A DNA stretch of 64,000 nt from Synanceia verrucosa (lineage: Eukaryota; Chordata; Actinopteri; Perciformes; Synanceiidae), in NCBI GenBank assembly GCA_029721515.1, contig CM056567.1, forward strand, positions 11,734,007-11,798,006, in the 5' to 3' direction. Numbering within the stretch: the stretch's first letter is position 1; each line of letters starts with the position of its first letter. Below, in pieces: positions 60,401-64,000 of the stretch. Below the pieces are notes generated by a model that was not told where the DNA came from, ran no database searches, and saw only the letters and a program-made list of their open reading frames with translations. Both the position numbers and the translations under genes were made by a program.

Positions 60401-60822
60401 AGTCCTGGCTCGAAGGTCATGGACGTTATCCCTCCACTGGCTTCCTCAGCTTACTGCTTGCTATCCACATATGTGATGAAGTAAGTTGAACCACTGTGTT
60501 GTGAACATGACCTCTACATAGCAGAGCTACTGTCATTCTTCAGTAAAGTAGAATAACTCTGTACATAGTGCTTTCAGACTGTAACAGCCTTTTAAAAATC
60601 ATTAACCTCTATATGTGTATGAGTGTGACGCAGTGCTTTCTGCTCCAGGTCAGCGTGTTTGGTTTCGGTGCGGACCAGTACGGAAACTGGCACCACTACT
60701 GGGAGGAGAATCATTTGGCCGGAGCTTTCCGGCACACAGGTGTCCATGACGGAGATTATGAATATAATGTCACCCTGCTGCTGGCAGACAAGCATAAAAT
60801 CCGAATGTTTAGAGGCAGGTGA
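41110..60822 (+). CDS. ST3Gal1-type beta-galactoside alpha-2,3-sialyltransferase, full gene span
   Basis: Joining 41110-41400, 44140-44333, 55319-55498, 58659-58704, 60361-60480 and 60649-60822 gives 1005 nt, 334 residues plus stop, near the 340 of the mammalian enzyme. The enzyme transfers sialic acid from CMP-Neu5Ac to O-3 of galactose, mainly on Gal-beta-1,3-GalNAc of O-glycans, in the Golgi. Layout: short basic cytosolic tail (1-10), signal anchor (about 11-28), stem, catalytic domain. Visible marks are the Cys cluster C54/C56/C59, sialylmotif L from C133 and C136 (CAVVGNSGNL), motif S around 257-285 (HGRYPSTG, C275), motif III HHYW (292-295), and VS with H310 and E315. C136 and C275 are the expected disulfide pair; H310 is the expected catalytic base. 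Sequons at N74, N107, N194 and N317 correspond to mammalian sites. The C-terminal IRMFRGR favours ST3Gal1 over ST3Gal2; a teleost st3gal1-like paralogue is possible. Confidence 0.95.
41855..42137 (-). mobile_element. tRNA-derived SINE, copy 2, minus strand
   Basis: On the minus strand it has an A-box-like head, a near-perfect B box (complement of ggattcgaacc at 42072-42082), 'tttgcatgttctccccgtgtc', then the 'ggataagcggtagataatgg' end. Flanks ATGACTTTTGGATGAC (41839-41854) and ATGACTTTTAAATGAC (42138-42153) are a target duplication with two mismatches. It resembles copy 1 but keeps a better tRNA-like head. Confidence 0.87.
42233..42375 (+). repeat. dispersed teleost repeat fragment, family R5
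   Basis: 'aaagggccagtgtgtagctttta' followed by 'ggggatctattgacagaaatgtgat' and 'atagaatcatggtgtttttgttgcctta' matches a very common fish repeat that begins 'gggccagtgtgtag'. The piece at 55610-56096 has end phrases typical of a related element read in reverse. Non-coding. Confidence 0.55.
42375..42505. repeat. (GATA)n and related tetranucleotide repeat
   Basis: About nine pure GATA units (42375-42410), then CAGA/GACA units, then interrupted GGAT and GATA units to about 42505. Likely polymorphic. It lies between the two intronic SINEs. Confidence 0.95.
42944..43252 (+). mobile_element. tRNA-derived SINE, copy 3, plus strand
   Basis: It starts 'gggtggcacggtggtgtagt', with an A-box-like run near 42956-42971 and a perfect B-box match GGTTCGATTCC at 42999-43009, and ends in (GGAT)n. 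Perfect 11-bp flanks ACCCATATATG (42933-42943 and 43253-43263) are the target duplication. A short segment after the B box that copy 2 has ('ggcctttctgtgtg' in this orientation) is missing. It faces copy 2 about 0.8 kb away. Confidence 0.88.
44140..44333 (+). CDS. st3gal1 coding exon 2 (residues 98-162)
   Basis: It follows AG at 44138-44139 and starts WLQSERQPANF, giving the sequon N107-F-S. It carries C133 and C136 and the first half of sialylmotif L (CAVVGNSGNLKGAQYGG, then DSSDFIIR), which helps bind CMP-sialic acid. It ends AG|GTCAGC in phase 2; the next exon supplies the third base of Arg162. Confidence 0.96.
44760..45040 (+). repeat. dispersed teleost repeat, family R3
   Basis: It contains 'attattttattattgattaa', 'cgattaacagaccaaaattc', 'gatattcaatttactgtgacag' and 'gaaaccagcaaatatttatat'. 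This is the plus-strand counterpart of 27060-27258 and a very abundant fish repeat. Non-coding. Confidence 0.6.
49260..49527 (+). repeat. duplicated intronic segment, copy 1
   Basis: It shares long phrases with 52888-53150 in the same orientation: 'gctggatttatact', 'gtgatcaggccatatcgagc', 'gtaatattattccccactgtgta', 'tcactgtgatagagagtgac', 'cgcagtggaaatggct', 'aaaaaggagac.ataactgagcccttc' and 'caacctgtttaaaggatca'. I estimate roughly 80 percent identity by eye. I do not recognise the family. It is either a local duplication or two insertions of one element. Confidence 0.85.
49528..50290 (+). repeat. dispersed teleost repeat, family R4
   Basis: It begins 'tttaggtatttttcaacctgg' and 'accctgtttccccatgtgtt', then 'gaaatttgtccagtattgag' and 'gagcgctgcagatgacagta'. 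This matches a repeat I recognise from many fish genomes. The far end is uncertain; 49528-49740 is the safest part. Non-coding. Confidence 0.5.
50360..50850. repeat. dispersed repeat with 'cgagac' ends, possible DNA element
   Basis: The left end has 'acgatacactcagctcacgagacgagacgata' and the right end 'gagaaatattgtcatgatttagtctcgcaagatctcgtg', phrases I associate with a teleost dispersed repeat. The ends share 'gagac/gtctc' in inverted orientation. No transposase is visible. Confidence 0.45.
52888..53150 (+). repeat. duplicated intronic segment, copy 2
   Basis: Counterpart of 49260-49527, about 3.6 kb downstream and in the same orientation, with small indels at the left end and around 53085. 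See copy 1 for the shared phrases. Confidence 0.85.
53388..53446 (+). mobile_element. LINE 3' tail fragment
   Basis: 'tggaccttgggaagtgtagc' followed by 'tgctccctcagtggtggctaatgggaatccaaataaa' matches the common fish LINE end 'ggaccccaggaagagtagctgc...ggctaatggggatccaaataaa'. The 5' part is absent, as expected of a truncated insertion. Confidence 0.5.
54291..54366 (+). mobile_element. LINE 3' end fragment (L2-like)
   Basis: 'ctgtatagactgtaaagcct', 'cctgaggcaaatttgtgattt', then 'ataaaattgacttgacc' is the typical terminal sequence of an abundant teleost LINE ('gactgtaaagccctctgaggcaaatttgt...aataaaattgacttga'). 5'-truncated. Confidence 0.55.
55319..55498 (+). CDS. st3gal1 coding exon 3 (residues 162-222)
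   Basis: It starts after 'cctcacag' and completes Arg162 (AG|A), then reads MNQAPTTGFEEDVGARTTHH, the second half of sialylmotif L. It has sequon N194-T-T and ends LTTGTIK plus two bases of His222, with donor CA|GTATGT at 55499. At 180 nt it is a multiple of three, so skipping it would keep frame but remove about 60 catalytic-domain residues. Confidence 0.96.
55610..56096 (-). repeat. dispersed teleost repeat, R5-related, inverted
   Basis: Read on the minus strand the end at 56096 gives 'taaaggtgcagtgtgcacga', then 'tgaggttgcagattgcaacc', then 'gaaactcctcccatg', and further on 'tggctaaaatgttagcaag'. These are phrases of a very common fish repeat. Non-coding; the boundary near 55610 is approximate. 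Confidence 0.55.
57290..57691. mobile_element. long-palindrome miniature element, copy C
   Basis: It begins 'ctagaaaagcactcagagag', passes 'tgacttttttatttaaagtt' and 'gccatggaggttatgttttc', then the palindrome turn ('tgattaatttttggtggtg', ATTGGATCCGATTC, 'caccaccaaaaactaatca'), and ends 'cataacctccttggcagagg'. It lies in coding intron 3, in the same orientation as copy B. Arms pair over about 140 bases. Confidence 0.8.
57718..57960. repeat. dispersed teleost repeat fragment
   Basis: 'aaagggacagtccggatattttttaagtggg' and 'gtaatacactcactatacataaatatctcatacagccccac' are phrases of a widespread fish repeat. Non-coding and decayed. Confidence 0.5.
58659..58704 (+). CDS. st3gal1 coding exon 4 (residues 222-237, 46 nt)
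   Basis: A very short exon after 'gttttatag'. Its first base completes His222 (CA|C), then TYTPVTSRIKANKDK, ending AAG|GTGAGC in phase 0. It is too short for ordinary open-frame searches; it was found by matching the family's 'H-T-Y-x-P-V' step and splice phases. Skipping it would shift the frame and destroy motif S. Confidence 0.95.
59395..59975 (+). pseudogene. Tc1-like transposase pseudogene
   Basis: The 5' part (59395-59527) encodes a helix-turn-helix region: MRLRRPRTIDQQYLVIARLQ, then ELRVSQSVISK. From 59534 other frames give VLFSDE, then FTLSRNDGRQHCW, GVSTQTELPYTL, DFIFMDDSVPAH, ERLLEAGVPQIEWPALSPDL and NLWDQL, the conserved order of a Tc1/mariner catalytic domain with the DDE aspartates still visible. 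There are several stops (two look like CGA to TGA changes), frameshifts, a large deletion between the HTH and catalytic parts, and a 12-bp loss where families have PIEH. No terminal repeats are clear. It lies in intron 4, same strand as the gene. Confidence 0.85.
59985..60055 (+). repeat. retrotransposon-like 3' tail with (ATCT) run
   Basis: 'tttcccaaagggcactgtctg' is followed by 'aaggatcaataaagttttatctatctatatatat'. This ending (xGGGATCAATAAAGTxTATCTATCT) is typical of 3' ends of some fish LINEs or SINEs. It directly follows the dead transposase and is a separate, short insertion remnant. Confidence 0.45.
60361..60480 (+). CDS. st3gal1 coding exon 5 (residues 238-277)
   Basis: It starts after 'ctcttttgcag' and reads VLIYSPTFFKYVYESW, then EGHGRYPSTGFLSLL and HICDE. 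It holds most of sialylmotif S, including C275, the partner of C136. Phase 0 on both sides, 120 nt. Donor GAA|GTAAGT at 60481. Confidence 0.97.
60481..60648 (+). other. intron 5 of the coding region (168 bp)
   Basis: Short intron, GT at 60481-60482 and AG at 60647-60648 after 'gctttctgctcc'. Confidence 0.93.
60649..60822 (+). CDS. st3gal1 coding exon 6 (residues 278-334 and stop)
   Basis: It reads VSVFGFGADQYGNWHHYWEE, the end of motif S and motif III, then AGAFRHTGVHDGDYEYNVT with the VS histidine (H310) and E315 and the sequon N317-V-T, and ends KIRMFRGR with TGA at 60820-60822. The ending with no further tail is normal for ST3Gal1. Confidence 0.97.
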   Translation, partial: VSVFGFGADQYGNWHHYWEENHLAGAFRHTGVHDGDYEYNVTLLLADKHKIRMFRGR

Positions 60823-61385
60823 TACCAAGCCAGTGTGTGCAGTCGGCATGAGCGCTGGAAAATGTTTTTGTCATGATTTCCTAAGACGTTCTCACATGAG
60901 CTCCTGTGGTCTGTCCAGTTTTCTTCACTTAATGCCACAACTATTGACAAACCAGCTGAGTATCCCTCTCGGCTCAGTGTGCCCAGACAGAGACAACAAC
61001 AGACCATCACCAACACAAAAGCAACACTGCCATTTGTCTCCTGTATGTAATCCCTACTGAAATGTGTCTGGGAGTGAGCTGACAAGACGAGAGAATATGT
61101 ATGGTCAACAAGCATGTTCAAGCTGTGCTCTATTGTATGCATAGGTTGCTTTTTCTATGAATGGCTAGCATTGTGACCACCTTTAGTGTTGTAAGTACAT
61201 GGTCACTGACAATACATAAGCTCTGTTGGCAGCAGAAGATAAGATGCCATAAATAGACTGTTGACTTATGGACGTAACAAAGAAGTGCATCAGAAGCTGT
61301 TTACCTCCACGTTAACAGATAAGGAATGATGCTCTATCATTATGCTGTCAGTGTTGTGTCAATAAAGCTTTCCACCATTAAGGCA
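60823..61385 (+). other. st3gal1 3' untranslated region with poly(A) signal
   Basis: AATAAA at 61361-61366, in 'gtgtcaataaagctttcc', is the first canonical poly(A) signal after the stop, about 540 bases downstream. The transcript end is set at about 20 bases beyond it by inference. Confidence 0.65.
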
Positions 61386-61714
61386 GGAATTACAACCAGC
61401 TCTTTGTCCATCACGATGACTAACTTTCACCAAATTCTCATAAACTACCCAAGAACATTTTTCATTATAATGGGACATTTATCAATGCCATGCTCAGGTC
61501 TAGAGTCCATGCCAGTTATTCAAATGTGTCATATTTCATTTAGTCATTGATATGCAATTATTTTTCCTATTAACATTTTTAGCCCTTACAATGAATTGAA
61601 AACTATATTAGAATTAATTGTTTTCATCAAACATTTTATTTTGTCTAATAATTTGGTCATAACCAAATAGCCGTGCAACTAATGATCCTCCCACCAGACA
61701 GTATTTGTTTTAAA
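61386..61714. other. no gene seen
   Basis: AT-rich flank immediately after the predicted transcript end. Confidence 0.45.
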
Positions 61715-61890
61715 CTAGCATATATTAGCATGCTAACATGCTAAATTTACACAATGAATATGGTAAACATTGCTTCAGTTTGGCTTCACATGTTAGCATT
61801 ATCAATGAGAACATGTTTGAATGCCATCGTTAGCATTTAGCTCAAAGCACTACTGTGCCTCATAGACTAGCTGTCAGCATGGCTGCAGAC
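61715..61890 (+). repeat. dispersed teleost repeat, family R2
   Basis: It contains 'attagcatgctaacatgctaaa', 'tcacatgttagcattatcaa', 'cgttagcatttagctcaaagcac' and 'ctgtcagcatggctgcagac'. These are R2 phrases, also seen at 4830 and 22370. Non-coding. Confidence 0.6.
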
Positions 61891-64000
61891 TAACATGTAG
61901 AATTTAGGATCCCTCCACAAAATCCCCAAAAGGGCAAACGTAGGTCATGATCCCTAATCACCTGTGAGCTGGTAGCTTTCAGTATCGCCACAGCAGAGCA
62001 TGCTCACTGCAGCCGCAGCTAAAAGCACAGTGTTGAAGCAGCAGCCGCTGTTGAATCACAACTGTCTAAGACTACAAATCATTGACGTCTTTACATGGCT
62101 CATTACAAAATGAGCTGTTGGTGATGAAAAACATGATTGATTTTGGGGTTGATTGTTGGACTGTCCAGGTTGGCTTAAGAGGTTTTTGTCAATGATGTCA
62201 AATGACAGAAATGTGTTCAGATGTTAAACAAACACCAGGTCCGTGAAATAATGGACATTTGTCATCTGTCATGATAAAGCCTACACAGGGGTGCCTTATC
62301 ATCAAATGATCAATGATACACTGTACATTTCTGTGACATATTATTAATAAAAAAATAGATGTTAAGTGCCTTTAATGGGAGTTTTTAAGACTTAATTCTC
62401 ATCATCAAATCGTACTGTATTGTAATTGTTATAGTCTTACTAAATTTGTCATTTGTTACAAGTTTATGTTACTGATGTTTGAGTTTTATTATCATATGCA
62501 TGATACAAACAGCATAACCATGTTAAGTAATTGCAAGTAAGATCTTTTCACCACAGAACAAAATGTTGCATCTTTGTCATAGTGTCTGTAATTTTGATGA
62601 AACTCAGCTTTATGTTGTATCCGGGCTTAAAATTATCTGCTGAATTTGCTGAGCTTGGTGTAGATGTGTGAATGCTTTATGAACTTACGTTGTCAACAAA
62701 TCTTTGCTCTGTAAGTGGTGTCAGGAATTGACGCTTATGTAATAGGCTATGAGTTGCTCCATGTGCCTTGGAAGTTGCCTGGTCTTCATTATGTCTTTGT
62801 CTCTTCATGTGAGGGGAACCACTGGTTGCTCAATTCAAATTAATCAGCCACTTTGCAGACGGCAATGAGCGTTGTGCGTCTGTTCTGCAGGGGACGCTGT
62901 CACCTAGTGGATAAGAACATGTATAAGAGTGATGAGCCTTTCAAACATCATTACTAAGTCTGTCACACACTTCTATTCCATCTATACGTTCATCCACTAA
63001 AGGTCTTTATTGATGATATATAAAACTAATTAAAGCAGCACCTTCAGAATGAACAGTTTTTGTACTCATTGTGTGGATTTTTTTTTCCAATTTCAGGTCA
63101 TGTACACACAGACTTGTGTGGGAGAGATGAATAATACATCATTTAGTCATCAGCGGACTCTTATAATTGGAGCTTTTTTGGCTGAAATGTTTGGAAAGGA
63201 CACTGAGGTTAATTAATTATACGTAATATAATTCAAGGCTTTGTGCACATTGTGTGGGAAGTTGGAATATAGTCACTTTCACAGACTGGTAATCACAGAC
63301 CACAGACCCAATCTACAAATGTTTTAATTATGATTAAATAAGAGATGTCTGTCAAGAGTAATATACAATATTTCAGTGGTTCTAGCATAATAATTGTTTC
63401 AAAAAGACATGAATATTTCATGGCTTGAGGCAACAACCTTGAATTTATTAGATGTAAGGTTGTTTTGATTTAAAGTGTGGAATTCAAAAACACCTTCCTT
63501 TATTAACTTTAATTAGCAAGAGGGTGTTTACTGTGACCTCTCTGTATGGTAAGTTTGTTGAATCAATTTTCACTTACTATGCTTAATATACTTACTTTAT
63601 AATATCAATGTGTGAATGCCTGCAGGTTCCTGTAGTTATTATTATCTATTTTTTTCAAATTAATATTGAAGCACTCTCTGTTTATTAAACACATGATGTG
63701 ATACCACCACGATGTAACACAAAATATAAATAATGAATGGTAAACTGTGCTTCAGCAGGATGTTTGATTTTTTTTTATAAATTGTATGCTTAATAAATGA
63801 GATAAAAAAAACCTAAGCTACAGTTGTTATCCCTGAAGACCCGCCCCGGGCTCTGCTGCACATTTCTGTTGTTCGTTATGAAGCAGCTCAGCGTTTCACA
63901 GCTTGACTTCACGGTGCAGCTGCTTTTCAGCTGCAGTGGGAAAAACATATTTATTTTCACAAATGACTATAATTAGTGCTGTTGCTGAATCAGAAATCAC
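61891..64000. other. no gene seen, downstream flank
   Basis: About 2.1 kb of AT-rich DNA. A slightly more GC-rich stretch at 63830-63940 ('acccgccccgggctctgctgc') is too little to call a promoter or exon. Confidence 0.45.

Noticed and set aside
63830..63940. Possible CpG promoter of a following gene
   Set aside because: Only a few CpGs, no donor, and the window ends. Too little to support a call.

Overview
The window is vertebrate genomic DNA, most likely from a teleost fish. It is AT-rich and CpG-poor, has long introns, and is full of teleost-type dispersed repeats: tRNA-derived SINEs, Tc1-like, hAT-like and Harbinger-like elements, and non-LTR retrotransposon fragments. One conserved protein-coding gene is visible: a complete beta-galactoside alpha-2,3-sialyltransferase of the ST3Gal1 group, on the + strand, in six coding exons between 41110 and 60822. 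All five intron pairs are GT-AG, and the spliced frame gives 334 residues with the L, S, III and VS sialylmotifs intact.

Layout. 1-9327 holds no gene, only repeat fragments and two CA microsatellites. 9328-9945 is a hAT-like miniature element with terminal inverted repeats and a near-perfect 8-bp target duplication; its interior is a 16-unit minisatellite. About 300 bases downstream, 10200-10489 is the strongest CpG cluster in the window and ends in a good splice donor; I infer that it may be the promoter and first non-coding exon of the sialyltransferase. 10490-40828 would then be a roughly 30 kb first intron carrying a Harbinger-like element with an internal foldback, two decayed reverse-transcriptase fragments, a SINE, a Tc1-like miniature element, a diverged tandem duplication and two long-palindrome elements. 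40829-41109 is a likely 5' leader exon with five upstream ATGs. The coding exons follow, with introns of about 2.7, 11.0, 3.2, 1.7 and 0.17 kb that carry more repeats: a head-to-head SINE pair, a GATA repeat, a duplicated 0.27-kb segment, a third palindromic element and a dead Tc1 transposase. A poly(A) signal lies at 61361, and 61400-64000 shows no gene.

The predicted enzyme is a type II Golgi membrane protein that adds sialic acid in alpha-2,3 linkage to the galactose of core-1 O-glycans. The rest of the window is regulatory, intronic or parasitic DNA. I saw no evidence of a new multi-gene system. The observations most worth checking are the minisatellite born inside a hAT-like element beside the candidate promoter, the uATG-rich leader, and the three long-palindrome elements.
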